Notes under the pieces: generated by a model
The model's input: only the letters and a program-made list of their open reading frames with translations
What the model was told of the DNA's origin: nothing
Database searches by the model: none
Position numbers and translations under genes: made by a program
Source of the DNA: Mogibacterium sp.
GTDB lineage: Bacteria; Bacillota; Clostridia; Peptostreptococcales; Anaerovoracaceae
DNA length: 35,220 bases
NCBI GenBank assembly: GCA_017403955.1
Contig: JAFRDH010000025.1
Location: forward strand, 135,294 to 170,513
Reading direction: 5' to 3'
Part shown: piece after piece, positions 17,552-25,022 of the stretch
Layout of the letters: each line of letters starts with the position of its first letter
Numbering within the stretch: the first letter of the stretch is position 1

Positions 17552-18733
17552 ATGAAAACCAGAATCTATAAATACGATAACGTTAAAGCTCTATTGATAT
17601 TTCTTGTAGTTATCGGACACATGACGACAGATTATGTGTCCGATTCTCATTTGGTAAGATGGATCACTTTGTGGATCTATATGTTCCATATGCCTGCATT
17701 CATATTCATATCAGGCCTCATGCACAAGCAATATATCACGGAGGAGAAAGCGTCACTTGGCATCAAAGGCGAAACAAAGCTGAGATGGGACAAAGTATGG
17801 GGGCTATTCTTCTGCGGATATGGTCTCAAACTGTTCCTGCAGTTCACCAGAACACTCATGGGCCAGCACCCTCTCTGGCATACTATCGCAGAACCGGGTA
17901 TTCCATGGTATCTGTTCGTAATGGCAGAGTATGAGCTGCTGTTCTATCTGATGAGAAGGATCGACAGCAAGGTGAAGCCCTGGGCCGTTATTACGGGAGC
18001 ATTCGCTCTCAGTGCTGTCATAGGTTACTTCCCTGTGATTGGAGACACGTTCTGTCTGTCAAGAATGATCAATTTCCTTCCTATATATTCTATAGGCTAC
18101 TATCTCGATATGAAGACAGTCCTCGCATTCTTCGAGGACGCACGCCGCAAAACGGTTCTTGCTGTCGGCGGCTGGATCGTAATTATTGGCACGATGCTCC
18201 TCTGCTATTTTGCAAAGTGGGGCGCGTACAGCTGGCGAAAGTGGTTCACCGGAAGGCGTTCATACGAATTCCTGACTGACTTTTTCAGCTATGCTTACAA
18301 ATACGGCTGGTGCATAAGGATAGCTGTCTGGGCTTTTGCCATCCTTATAACGATTGCGATCATCGCAGTCATTCCTGATCGTAACAGCGGTTTCATAACA
18401 ACGATCGGCTCAAGAACTATCCAGGTCTATTTCTGGCACAGACCTCTTTGCTACTTATTCAGGAACTGGATGGTCCTGCCAAAACTCGTGATGTTGTTCG
18501 GCGGGACTTATGACACTGCTCTCGCAGGGCAGGCAAAAGGCCTTGCTTTCGGCGGAAGCACTTTGTCCATGGTGGCTGCCTTTGCGGTCTACTGTCTGAT
18601 CGGCGCATTGATCACAGCATTCTTCAGCCTGAAGATATTCGAACACCCGACCAAAGAACTGATGGATCTCGGCCGCAAACTCGGGGATCACATGGGTAAT
18701 AACAAGACTGCGAAAAATCAAAAAAGTGCTTGA
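17552..18733 (+). CDS. Acyltransferase 3-like membrane protein (fucose 4-O-acetylase related)
   Basis: The 393-residue protein has about ten hydrophobic helices and opens with 'RIYKYDNVKALLIFLVVIGH', the start typical of acyltransferase-3 membrane O-acetylases. The histidine at the end of that helix matches the conserved catalytic position, followed by 'IYMFHMPAFIFISGLM'. Later it has 'GSRTIQVYFWHRPL', also characteristic. Such enzymes O-acetylate sugars of surface polymers, consistent with the preceding polysaccharide and LCP genes. Only a weak GGTGAT ribosome-binding-like site precedes the ATG. Its final codons contain the -35 element of the rpsF promoter, so the gene boundary and that promoter overlap. 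Confidence 0.88.
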   Translation: MKTRIYKYDNVKALLIFLVVIGHMTTDYVSDSHLVRWITLWIYMFHMPAFIFISGLMHKQYITEEKASLGIKGETKLRWDKVWGLFFCGYGLKLFLQFTRTLMGQHPLWHTIAEPGIPWYLFVMAEYELLFYLMRRIDSKVKPWAVITGAFALSAVIGYFPVIGDTFCLSRMINFLPIYSIGYYLDMKTVLAFFEDARRKTVLAVGGWIVIIGTMLLCYFAKWGAYSWRKWFTGRRSYEFLTDFFSYAYKYGWCIRIAVWAFAILITIAIIAVIPDRNSGFITTIGSRTIQVYFWHRPLCYLFRNWMVLPKLVMLFGGTYDTALAGQAKGLAFGGSTLSMVAAFAVYCLIGALITAFFSLKIFEHPTKELMDLGRKLGDHMGNNKTAKNQKSA

Positions 18734-18758
18734 TTTTCGCGTTGCGATACATTAATAT
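18730..18758 (+). promoter_or_regulatory. Candidate promoter of the rpsF-ssb-rpsR operon
   Basis: TTGATT (18730-18735) and TAATAT (18753-18758) are separated by 17 bases, the optimal spacing. Each matches the sigma-70 consensus at four of six positions. The predicted start near 18765 lies just before two leader hairpins and about 70 bases before the rpsF start. Confidence 0.55.
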
Positions 18759-18765
18759 TAATGGG

Positions 18766-18812
18766 CATGTCAATCAAGACATGTTAACTTTCTGCACCGG
18801 GCGAACCGGTGC
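18766..18812 (+). promoter_or_regulatory. Structured leader of rpsF, possible S6:S18 autoregulatory site
   Basis: Two hairpins precede rpsF: CATGTC/GACATG (18766-18771 with 18778-18783) and GCACCGG/CCGGTGC (18794-18800 with 18806-18812, loop GCGAA). rpsF operons in many bacteria carry a leader RNA bound by the S6:S18 complex, with a conserved CCG element. Here CCG occurs in the second stem. Position supports the idea, but I could not confirm the published consensus fold. Confidence 0.4.
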
Positions 18813-18837
18813 CAATATGACCACAGGAGGTGTCAAC

Positions 18838-19125
18838 ATGAGAGATTATGAACTTCTATTCGTGCTTGATCCAACTCTGGACGAGGAGAAGAAGGCAGCT
18901 CTGGTTGAGACAGTTAAGTCTGTTATCAACGCAGGCGGCGAGGCTGGCGAAGCTGATGTTTGGGGCGAGAGAAAGCTTGCTTACAGCATCAACAAGAAGA
19001 ACACAGGATACTATGTAGTTCTTCCGTTCAAGGCTGAGGCTGATCTTCCTAAGGAACTCGACAGAAGACTCAGGATCAATGAGAACGTAATGAGACATAT
19101 CATCGTATGTCAGGACGAAGAGTAG
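18838..19125 (+). CDS. rpsF: 30S ribosomal protein bS6
   Basis: The 95-residue protein reads 'MRDYELLFVLDPTLDEEKK' at its start, then 'VWGERKLAYSINKKNTGYYV', and ends 'RLRINENVMRHIIVCQDEE'. These are the typical landmarks of S6, which binds 16S rRNA with S18 in the platform of the small subunit. The frame is open further upstream, but AGGAGGTG six bases before ATG 18838 fixes the start. It is followed after 19 bases by ssb and then rpsR, the standard Bacillota order. Confidence 0.98.
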   Translation: MRDYELLFVLDPTLDEEKKAALVETVKSVINAGGEAGEADVWGERKLAYSINKKNTGYYVVLPFKAEADLPKELDRRLRINENVMRHIIVCQDEE

Positions 19126-19144
19126 CAGAAAGGCAGGGTCGGAT

Positions 19145-19651
19145 ATGAACAATGTCATATTAATCGGAAGATTGGCAAGAGATCCTGAACTCAGCTATAC
19201 ACCTAGCACACAGACAGCAGTTGCTCATTTCACGATCGCAGTCGACAGACCTAGAAGAAATGGCGAAGACGCTGGTGCAGATTTTATTCGTATAACAGTG
19301 TTCGGAAGACAGGCAGAGACATGTGACCGTTATCTTGCAAAGGGCAGACAGGTTGCAGTCCAGGGCAGAATCCAGACCGGCAGCTACAAGAACAGAGAAG
19401 GTGTCACCGTTTATACAACTGATGTCGTTGCTGACAGAGTTGAGTTCCTCGGAGGCGGCCAGGGTAATAACCAGGGCGGATCTCAGGGCGGTAACTACAA
19501 CCCACAGAGCAGAGGCGGATTTGGCGGACCACAGGACACCGGCTTCGGAGCACCACAGGATACTTTCGGCGGATCACAGGACTCCGTGCTCGGAGACTTC
19601 GATGACCTTCCGGATACATTCCAGGCAGCCGAAGATGATATTCCATTCTAA
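19145..19651 (+). CDS. ssb: Single-stranded DNA-binding protein
   Basis: The 168-residue protein has an N-terminal OB fold ('[19 protein letters not shown]', '[18 protein letters not shown]', '[20 protein letters not shown]'). A Gly/Gln/Asn/Pro-rich linker of about 50 residues follows, then an acidic tip ending in DDIPF, the motif that recruits replication and repair partners. It coats single-stranded DNA during replication and repair. The linker has recurrent PQDT/GSQDS units. It lies between rpsF and rpsR in one operon. Confidence 0.98.
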   Translation: MNNVILIGRLARDPELSYTPSTQTAVAHFTIAVDRPRRNGEDAGADFIRITVFGRQAETCDRYLAKGRQVAVQGRIQTGSYKNREGVTVYTTDVVADRVEFLGGGQGNNQGGSQGGNYNPQSRGGFGGPQDTGFGAPQDTFGGSQDSVLGDFDDLPDTFQAAEDDIPF

Positions 19652-19671
19652 GAAAGGGGAAAGCACGAATC

Positions 19672-19920
19672 ATGATGAACAACAGACCTAAGCGCATGAA
19701 TACAGGCATGAGAAGACGTAAAGTGTGCCAGTTCTGTGCTGACAAGACAAAGAAGATCGACTATAAGGATGCTGAGACTCTGAAGAAGTACATCACAGAG
19801 AGAGGCAAGATCCAGCCAAGAAGAGCAACAGGTACATGTGCAATGCACCAGAGAGCAGTTGCTAAGGCTATCAAGAGAGCAAGAGTAGTCGCACTCCTTC
19901 CTTTCGACGCAGAGCAGTAA
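19672..19920 (+). CDS. rpsR: 30S ribosomal protein bS18
   Basis: The 82-residue basic protein has the S18 core '[20 protein letters not shown]', then '[20 protein letters not shown]', ending '[10 protein letters not shown]'. It keeps the cysteines of the zinc-binding form: CQFC near residue 20 and a cysteine/histidine pair in 'GTCAMH'. S18 partners S6 on the 16S rRNA platform. ATG 19672 is used here because GAAAGGGGAAAG lies upstream; the ATG directly after it (19675) is also possible. A terminator follows. Confidence 0.98.
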   Translation: MMNNRPKRMNTGMRRRKVCQFCADKTKKIDYKDAETLKKYITERGKIQPRRATGTCAMHQRAVAKAIKRARVVALLPFDAEQ

Positions 19921-19949
19921 AAGCGCAGCTGCATAAGCAGACAACAGAC

Positions 19950-19983
19950 AAAGCCGTTACACATAAAGTGCAGCGGCTTTTTT
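19950..19983 (+). terminator. Rho-independent terminator after rpsR
   Basis: AAGCCGTTACAC (19951-19962) pairs with GTGCAGCGGCTT (19968-19979), with one mismatch and one G-U, around an ATAAA loop. A run of six T follows at 19978-19983. It closes the rpsF-ssb-rpsR operon. Confidence 0.85.
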
Positions 19984-20030
19984 CGTGCGCCGGAAAAAGG
20001 CAGTGCCGGAAAGTCCCCCCTCGCGGAATG

Positions 20031-20068
20031 CCGCCCGGCTGGCAGGTAAACTGAAAAAGTCGGGGCGG
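20031..20068 (+). other. GC-rich inverted repeat in the rpsR to small-ORF gap
   Basis: CCGCCC (20031-20036) can pair with GGGGCGG (20062-20068) across about 25 bases, inside a 190-base gap (19984-20174) that is GC-rich at first and AT-rich near its end. No known riboswitch class is recognised. It may be leader structure or chance. Confidence 0.25.
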
Positions 20069-20174
20069 TCGTATACCAATTGCAATATCCCCGGCAGCAA
20101 AGTGAATTTCAAAATTGAATAAAATGAATTCATAAGGTAGCACAATGAAATTATTGAAGAGAAAGGGGACCACC

Positions 20175-20387
20175 ATGAAAAAGAACATGAATGAAGCAAA
20201 ATCAAAAATGCTCAAGAGAACCCTTGGCGAAGCAATGCTTTTCACAATGGTAATGCTTCTCGCCACAAAGCTCTTCGGATGCGGTCACGAAGACCTGTGT
20301 CCGGTAACCGTTGTTACCATCGTCATTGCAGTGGCTGTTGGCTTCACTGTAATCATCACAGTACTTAAGGAGGTCATTGACCAGTAA
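20175..20387 (+). CDS. Small two-helix membrane protein
   Basis: This 70-residue ORF is read from ATG 20175, chosen because AAAGGGGA lies five bases upstream; an in-frame ATG at 20145 lacks such a site. A charged N-terminus ('MKKNMNEAKSKMLKRTLGEA') leads into two hydrophobic segments ('MLFTMVMLLATKLF' and 'TVVTIVIAVAVGFTVIITVL'). Between them is a short loop with two cysteines (GCGHEDLC). The two-helix form resembles small membrane subunits or toxin-like peptides, but I do not recognise a family. It precedes the unknown helical protein and ClpP-like gene by 79 bases that contain a hairpin. Confidence 0.7.
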   Translation: MKKNMNEAKSKMLKRTLGEAMLFTMVMLLATKLFGCGHEDLCPVTVVTIVIAVAVGFTVIITVLKEVIDQ

Positions 20388-20388
20388 G

Positions 20389-20414
20389 AGGCCGGCAGCA
20401 AAAGCTGCCCGGCC
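20389..20414 (+). terminator. Hairpin after the small membrane protein gene, without T-run
   Basis: GGCCGGCAGC and GCTGCCCGGCC pair around an AAAA loop with one bulge. The following bases (CGTCCTGATAAT) contain no T-run, so it is either a weak terminator or an mRNA-stabilising stem between 20387 and the next gene. Confidence 0.45.
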
Positions 20415-20466
20415 CGTCCTGATAATATATTTGAATCATCAGCATGATTGATGAAAGGGGAAGAGA

Positions 20467-20910
20467 ATGGATAAAAGAATGGATAGCAAGACTGCAATAA
20501 ATGAATACATCCGCATCAGACTCCCTAAACCGGAATGTGAAGATAAGGCATTATATATAGCCCGCAAGTCGCATTCGTCTGTCGATGACGCTAAGAAGTT
20601 CCTCAATGCATGGAATTATTTTAACAAGATCAGCGTGAAGAATATCAGCAACATGAGCGAAAAGCATATCCGCATGATCTCCATCAGAACAGGGCTTAGT
20701 GCAACTGCTGTCCGCGAAATGTTCTATTTCGCGAATAAGTATGACATCGAAAACGGCCTTTCCGACAATGCGTTCTTTGTCAAGATCTATCCGACACTCG
20801 AGTCGTACATGACGGCAGAGAAAATCACCTTCGAAGAGGATGATGCATCTGAAATCTCAGAAAAAGGCGAAGATATGGATAATGATAATGATCCGGAAAA
20901 GATCAAGTAG
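20467..20910 (+). CDS. Unknown small helical protein with acidic tail
   Basis: The 147-residue protein is not recognised. It is predicted by eye to be alpha-helical. Residues ~65-90 ('ISIRTGLSATAVREMFYFAN') have the rhythm of a helix-turn-helix, with a turn at 'TGLSATAV', so DNA binding is a weak possibility. The last ~30 residues are strongly acidic (EEDDASEISEKGEDMDNDND). AAAGGGGAAGAG lies directly before ATG 20467; a second in-frame ATG follows at codon 5. It is nine bases from the ClpP-like gene and clearly in its operon, so it could be a regulator, adaptor or substrate of that protease. Confidence 0.7.
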   Translation: MDKRMDSKTAINEYIRIRLPKPECEDKALYIARKSHSSVDDAKKFLNAWNYFNKISVKNISNMSEKHIRMISIRTGLSATAVREMFYFANKYDIENGLSDNAFFVKIYPTLESYMTAEKITFEEDDASEISEKGEDMDNDNDPEKIK

Positions 20911-20919
20911 GAGGCAGAT

Positions 20920-21519
20920 ATGGCAAATTCTATTTTTGAAAAACCGGGAATACTCAAGGAATCGTCAAGCGGATATACGCATGTCAAGATCGAAGAAGAG
21001 CTGATGCTCACAAGGGAGATTTTCGTGATCTCCCCGGTCGATGCCGACACAATGAGTGCGCTTTTCATGCAGGTACTCTACCTTTACAGAGAAGATCCGG
21101 ATAAAGAGATAACGATCTACATCAACAGTCCCGGCGGAGAAGTCCAGAGCGGAATGGCTGTCGTAGATCTCCTCGGAATGATCGGGACCCCGGTAAGGAC
21201 TGTATGTATTGGCACCGCCGCTTCGATGGGCGCGATGCTTTTCCTGGCAGGAGACAAGCGCGAGATGATGCCGAGCTCCAGACTGATGATCCATGATCCG
21301 TCACTGAGCGGAGGATCGTTCGACGGCAAGAAGCCTGCGGAGATCGAGGCTGAACTCGAAAGACTGAAAGAGACGCAGGAAATGATCGGCAAAATGATAG
21401 CAGAGAAAACAGGCAAGAGCATTGAGGAGGTGCTTAAGATCACAGCGAGAGATACCTATTTCAGCCCGGAGGAAGCGATCGAGTTCGGACTTGCAACGGG
21501 CGTTGTCACGAAAATATAA
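20920..21519 (+). CDS. ClpP-like serine protease subunit
   Basis: The 199-residue protein has the ClpP fold with a complete Ser-His-Asp triad: Ser102 in 'GTAASMGAML', His125 in 'RLMIHDPS' and Asp178 in 'ITARDTYF'. The oxyanion/substrate strand 'ITIYINSPGGEVQSGMAVVD' is also present. ClpP subunits assemble as barrels that degrade proteins fed by Clp ATPases. The usual 'HQP' after the histidine is 'HDP', and the segment between Ser and His is two residues shorter than in E. coli ClpP. With the genomic setting, this suggests a dedicated paralogue, not the housekeeping enzyme. No ClpX, ClpA or ClpC unfoldase gene is nearby. TAGGAGG precedes the ATG. Confidence 0.9.
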   Translation: MANSIFEKPGILKESSSGYTHVKIEEELMLTREIFVISPVDADTMSALFMQVLYLYREDPDKEITIYINSPGGEVQSGMAVVDLLGMIGTPVRTVCIGTAASMGAMLFLAGDKREMMPSSRLMIHDPSLSGGSFDGKKPAEIEAELERLKETQEMIGKMIAEKTGKSIEEVLKITARDTYFSPEEAIEFGLATGVVTKI

Positions 21520-21533
21520 CGGGGAGGTGCGAT

Positions 21534-22265
21534 ATGGATCCGACAATCAGAGTAAAAACACCTCTGGACGTCAGGCTTGCACGTCTCAAAAAGTGCAAAT
21601 CACCATCGCCTGAATTCTCGTTCTGGCTGATGGAGAAAGCAAGTGAGACTTCTGTGATCGATTCTCTCAGGTCGAATAACGCTGAGGCAGAAGCGGCAGC
21701 ACTTCAGCAGGTCTGCAGCAGACAGTTCAGAAAGAACCCCCGCAGCATCACATTCGGTGATCTTGCTGTACTTCTGACCTCCTGGTACATGGGCAATAAC
21801 GATAATAATGATGAATTTTTCATCTATCTTATCAGTTTTATCCGCTTCCTTGAAAAGAACATAAGCGTTTCCTTAACAACTCACTACAGACGCTCGTCCA
21901 AAATGGAGCTGAATGCGGGAGAGCTGAACTACATGGAAGAAATGCTCCAGATCCCGATCATAGATTACATGCAGAAAGTCATGGAACTCGGTATGCCGGC
22001 GCAGAGCAAGGAATGGTTCGCGGATTACTATAATGTCAGCAGGTTTGACGAGTATACCGATCTCAGAACGTTCCTGAAAGAGATACTGGATGATCTGAAA
22101 TATAAGGATGGAACTTTAAACAGTGAGAGCCTGGTCAAGCTGGTAGCGGACGGTAAGAGACTAAGCGATCTGCCGCGCAAAATATTCCAGCCCCTTATGA
22201 ACACCATAGCAATTCCGATCGCATTTATTGCTATTGAATCATTAGAGATCGGACAGGAGGATTAA
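21534..22265 (+). CDS. Unknown helical protein between ClpP-like and VirD4-like genes
   Basis: The 243-residue protein is not recognised. It has no signal peptide. The N-terminus is basic ('TPLDVRLARLKKCKS'), the middle is rich in Tyr, Asn and aromatic residues ('VLLTSWYMGNNDNNDEFFIY'), and it ends in a hydrophobic stretch ('IAIPIAFIAIESLEI') followed by an acidic tip. ATG 21534 has GGGGAGG upstream. It starts 14 bases after the ClpP-like stop and ends 11 bases before the VirD4-like gene, so all three must be co-translated from one message. A role as adaptor between protease and ATPase is only a guess. Confidence 0.7.
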   Translation: MDPTIRVKTPLDVRLARLKKCKSPSPEFSFWLMEKASETSVIDSLRSNNAEAEAAALQQVCSRQFRKNPRSITFGDLAVLLTSWYMGNNDNNDEFFIYLISFIRFLEKNISVSLTTHYRRSSKMELNAGELNYMEEMLQIPIIDYMQKVMELGMPAQSKEWFADYYNVSRFDEYTDLRTFLKEILDDLKYKDGTLNSESLVKLVADGKRLSDLPRKIFQPLMNTIAIPIAFIAIESLEIGQED

Positions 22266-22276
22266 CAGGAGACAAA

Positions 22277-23485
22277 ATGATGGACAGAAGCAGATATCAA
22301 GGTGAACATATACTGGCAGCGGGTATTACTCTCGGTACAGATACCTGGCAGACAGGTATTAACAACAATATCCTCATCTTCGGTCCAAGCGGCGCCGGTA
22401 AGACACGAGGCTATGTTGAACCGAATATCCGTAACTGCAGCAATGAAAGTATCATCGTCAGTAATACAAAAGGCGAGCAGGAAGCAAAGCACAGAGAAGA
22501 CCTTCTGAGAAAAGGCTATAAGGTGCTGAAGATAGATTTCACGGATCTGAGCGCGGGGTGTGGTTACAACCCGATGGACTATATCAGATACGACCCGAAA
22601 ACAGACCTTTACAATGAGCAGGATATCATCTCGCTCTGTATGTGCCTGGTCCCTGATACCGGGAGTAATGACCCTTATTGGGAACAAGCGGCAAGACAGT
22701 ATCTTGCATGCCTCATCGCGTACGTACTTGAGGCCCTTCCGGAGGAAGAGCATACTCTGGAATCTGTAGTAAAACTCGTAGAAAGACTCGGCGACCAGGA
22801 ATTTGATATGCTCGTCAGAGAGCTGTCGGCATTCAAACCGGACAGCACGATCCCGGGAAGATACGAGGCGATCAGAGGCGTATCCGACTCGCCGAAAACA
22901 GATGCAAGCGTCAAAGCTGTTCTTTCCACAGCACTGGATACTCTCAGATTCGATACAGCGCTGGCTCTTTACAAGAAGCCGCAGAAGATCGATCTGTCCA
23001 TGTTCGGAAGAGAGAAAACGGCGCTGTTCATAACGATCAGCGATACTGACCGTTCACTGGACAAACTGGCTAACGCACTTATGACACAGATACTTCAGAT
23101 CCTCTGCCGCAGCGCGGACCATGATTACGAGAATCATTATCTGGATATTCCGGTAAGAATGTATCTGGACGATTTCGCCACAAACCTGTACATACCGAAT
23201 TTTGATAACATCATTTCAGTAATACGTTCCCGTGAGATCTACGTAAGCGTTATCCTGCAGAGCATCACGCAGCTCGAAGCACTGTACGGGGAGGCCAAAG
23301 CCAAAACGATCATCAATAACTGTGATCAGCAGCTTTACCTCGGAGGACAGGATATCGATACAGCGAGATTTGTCTCTGAGAGAGCAAACAGGAATCTGTC
23401 GACAATATTGTCACTCCCGATCGGGCATGGATTCCTGTTCATCAGAGGAGAGAAGCCAAGACCGATCATCAGTTACGCAAGATAA
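22277..23485 (+). CDS. VirD4/TraG-type ATPase lacking membrane segments
   Basis: The 402-residue protein matches the motor domain of type IV coupling proteins. Walker A is GPSGAGKT (36-43) after 'NILIF'. 'NTKGEQEAKHREDLLRKGYK' follows, then 'KIDFTDLSAGCGYNPMDYI', a Walker B-like 'MYLDDFAT' and the late 'VILQSITQLEALYG' with 'CDQQLYLGGQD'. In conjugation such hexamers pump DNA or proteins through a secretion channel. Here the N-terminal transmembrane anchor is absent and no relaxase, VirB4 or other channel gene is visible, so it probably works as a cytosolic motor. Walker B reads LDDF where coupling proteins usually have LDEF; Asp in place of Glu may alter hydrolysis. It ends the first block, followed by a terminator. 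Confidence 0.88.
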   Translation: MMDRSRYQGEHILAAGITLGTDTWQTGINNNILIFGPSGAGKTRGYVEPNIRNCSNESIIVSNTKGEQEAKHREDLLRKGYKVLKIDFTDLSAGCGYNPMDYIRYDPKTDLYNEQDIISLCMCLVPDTGSNDPYWEQAARQYLACLIAYVLEALPEEEHTLESVVKLVERLGDQEFDMLVRELSAFKPDSTIPGRYEAIRGVSDSPKTDASVKAVLSTALDTLRFDTALALYKKPQKIDLSMFGREKTALFITISDTDRSLDKLANALMTQILQILCRSADHDYENHYLDIPVRMYLDDFATNLYIPNFDNIISVIRSREIYVSVILQSITQLEALYGEAKAKTIINNCDQQLYLGGQDIDTARFVSERANRNLSTILSLPIGHGFLFIRGEKPRPIISYAR

Positions 23486-23509
23486 AACAAATTTCCTAAA
23501 TGAAAGGTG

Positions 23510-23534
23510 CGGCAGCATTTCTGCCGTTTCTTTT
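23510..23534 (+). terminator. Rho-independent terminator after the VirD4-like gene
   Basis: CGGCAG (23510-23515) pairs with CTGCCG (23521-23526) around a five-base loop, CATTT, and is followed by TTTCTTTT. It separates the ClpP/VirD4 block from the next gene. Confidence 0.75.
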
Positions 23535-23594
23535 CGTTGGTGAGGATTCCCTCGTGTGTTATTATTTACATGTGAAAGTGCGATATTATTGATT

Positions 23595-23634
23595 ATCCCC
23601 CGTGCGGCAGTGTAACTGCGGGGATTGTTATAAT
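23595..23634 (+). promoter_or_regulatory. Extended -10 promoter with an upstream dyad
   Basis: TGTTATAAT at 23626-23634 combines a TGn extension with a perfect TATAAT (23629-23634), so a -35 box is not needed; none is seen. Just upstream, ATCCCC (23595-23600) and GGGGAT (23620-23625) form a dyad over the -35 position. The predicted start falls in or next to AAGGAG at 23641, giving a very short leader. Confidence 0.55.
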
Positions 23635-23654
23635 TGATACAAGGAGTTTGCAAA

Positions 23655-25022
23655 GTGAGTGACGGAAAAGATAAAGGCTCGAATGATAAAAGTCTGAATA
23701 AGGTAGAAAACACCTCGTATATCTTTATCCCTTTCAGATATGGGGACAGGGAGATATTCAGGGATCTGGTCGGCTCGCTGGGAAACAGCGGTTCCTGGAA
23801 CAGAGAGAAGATCAATGTCAAATACATGCTGAGGTATGTAGCGGACAAGATCAGTTCCGGAGATGAAGAGACCTGTCAATGTTTCCTGTTCAGCCTCAAC
23901 GATACAGCCAGGGAGGCCTTCGGTATCCCGGAAAGAGACGAGTGGTGCAAGATCCCTGCTTACAATTACAGGGGAGAAAAAGTGCAGCCGCTGTTCAGGA
24001 TCGTAGATATCAAGCTGTTCTGCTTCAGAACAGGAGTGGGTATATTCGCGATACGCATCAACCTTGAGAAAGATGATCCTTTCTGGGTGTCAAATGCACT
24101 GTTCCACCTCAAGAAAGTTTCGAAGACCCGCATAATTACAGGAAGAGGCAAGAGCACATTCCTCGGTATGGCGAAGGATCTGGCAAGGGCATTCAGCTAC
24201 ATTGAAGGATTCGAACCGGACTTTTTCTTCTATACATACGAAGGGAAAGAACGTGCGAATGTGCTGACATTCCTCACGGCAGACTCGAAAGATGATTTCA
24301 GTAAAGAAATGTTCTATCTGAGACGCTGCTACAGCGAGGGTTACAAATATCTTAAGAATGCAAAACAAGAAGAAGAGGAGCTCCACACACCATCAGCGGG
24401 GATGAACTGGGGCGTTTCGCCGGAAGCAGCGGTATGTATCGCATGCCCGGACGCCGGGATCGGCAATTTCCTGGAATCGCAGTTCTTCGGGAACTTCAAC
24501 AGCCAGTATCTGCTGATGTATGTCCTGCTTCTCCATCAGAAATACGTTTTGTATATGTACCTGACTATTATCGGCAACAGCGACAGGAACGATCTGGAAA
24601 CGCTGGAAGACTACAAGAACCAGCTGTACGCATTTGAAACGGACTTCGTTTTCAGCTGCATCACTGAGGTCCCGCAATATCAGGTGCTGTATGACAAAAT
24701 CGCCAAAGCTTTTGCCTTGAGAGACATGTATCAGGATGTGCACGAACCGATACTGTCACTGGGTGAAGTCAGAAGAGCCGCTACGGAAAAGGAGCAGGCG
24801 CAGAGAGACAAAAGCCTCAACAGCGCGATCCTCATGCTGTCACTTCTTAGCGTTTTCTCTGCATTGGTAGACAGCTTCGACTTCTGGAATGAATTATTCG
24901 GAGAAATATTCGGCGGAGTGCCGCAGGTAGGTTTCTGGATCACCAAAGTATTCCAGGTCGTCTGTATCATTGCAATTATATATATCGGAATCAAAGTTTA
25001 CCGGAAGTTTAAAGAATCATGA
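23655..25022 (+). CDS. Unknown protein with two C-terminal membrane helices
   Basis: This 455-residue protein is read from GTG 23655, because AAGGAG lies eight bases upstream; an in-frame ATG at 23634 falls inside the promoter. It has a soluble N-terminal region of about 370 residues ('SYIFIPFRYGDREIFRDLV', 'KTRIITGRGKSTFLGMAKDL', 'MNWGVSPEAAVCIACPD'). A charged helix follows, then two membrane helices near the end ('NSAILMLSLLSVFSALV' and 'WITKVFQVVCIIAIIYIGI') and a short basic tail. Helical stalk plus two terminal membrane helices recalls CorA-type topology, but the GMN motif is absent, so ion transport is not claimed. A membrane-attached sensor or effector is possible. It overlaps the 2H phosphoesterase gene by four bases. 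Confidence 0.75.
   Translation: MSDGKDKGSNDKSLNKVENTSYIFIPFRYGDREIFRDLVGSLGNSGSWNREKINVKYMLRYVADKISSGDEETCQCFLFSLNDTAREAFGIPERDEWCKIPAYNYRGEKVQPLFRIVDIKLFCFRTGVGIFAIRINLEKDDPFWVSNALFHLKKVSKTRIITGRGKSTFLGMAKDLARAFSYIEGFEPDFFFYTYEGKERANVLTFLTADSKDDFSKEMFYLRRCYSEGYKYLKNAKQEEEELHTPSAGMNWGVSPEAAVCIACPDAGIGNFLESQFFGNFNSQYLLMYVLLLHQKYVLYMYLTIIGNSDRNDLETLEDYKNQLYAFETDFVFSCITEVPQYQVLYDKIAKAFALRDMYQDVHEPILSLGEVRRAATEKEQAQRDKSLNSAILMLSLLSVFSALVDSFDFWNELFGEIFGGVPQVGFWITKVFQVVCIIAIIYIGIKVYRKFKES

Noticed and set aside
19984-20174. Riboswitch or other known structured RNA
   Set aside because: A GC-rich inverted repeat is present but no known riboswitch core could be recognised.
22277-23485. Evidence for an integrative conjugative element
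   Set aside because: Only the coupling-type ATPase is present; there is no relaxase, VirB4, integrase or attachment site in the window.
23655-25022. CorA-type magnesium channel
   Set aside because: The two terminal helices fit the topology, but the GMN signature is absent and the N-terminal domain is not recognisably CorA.
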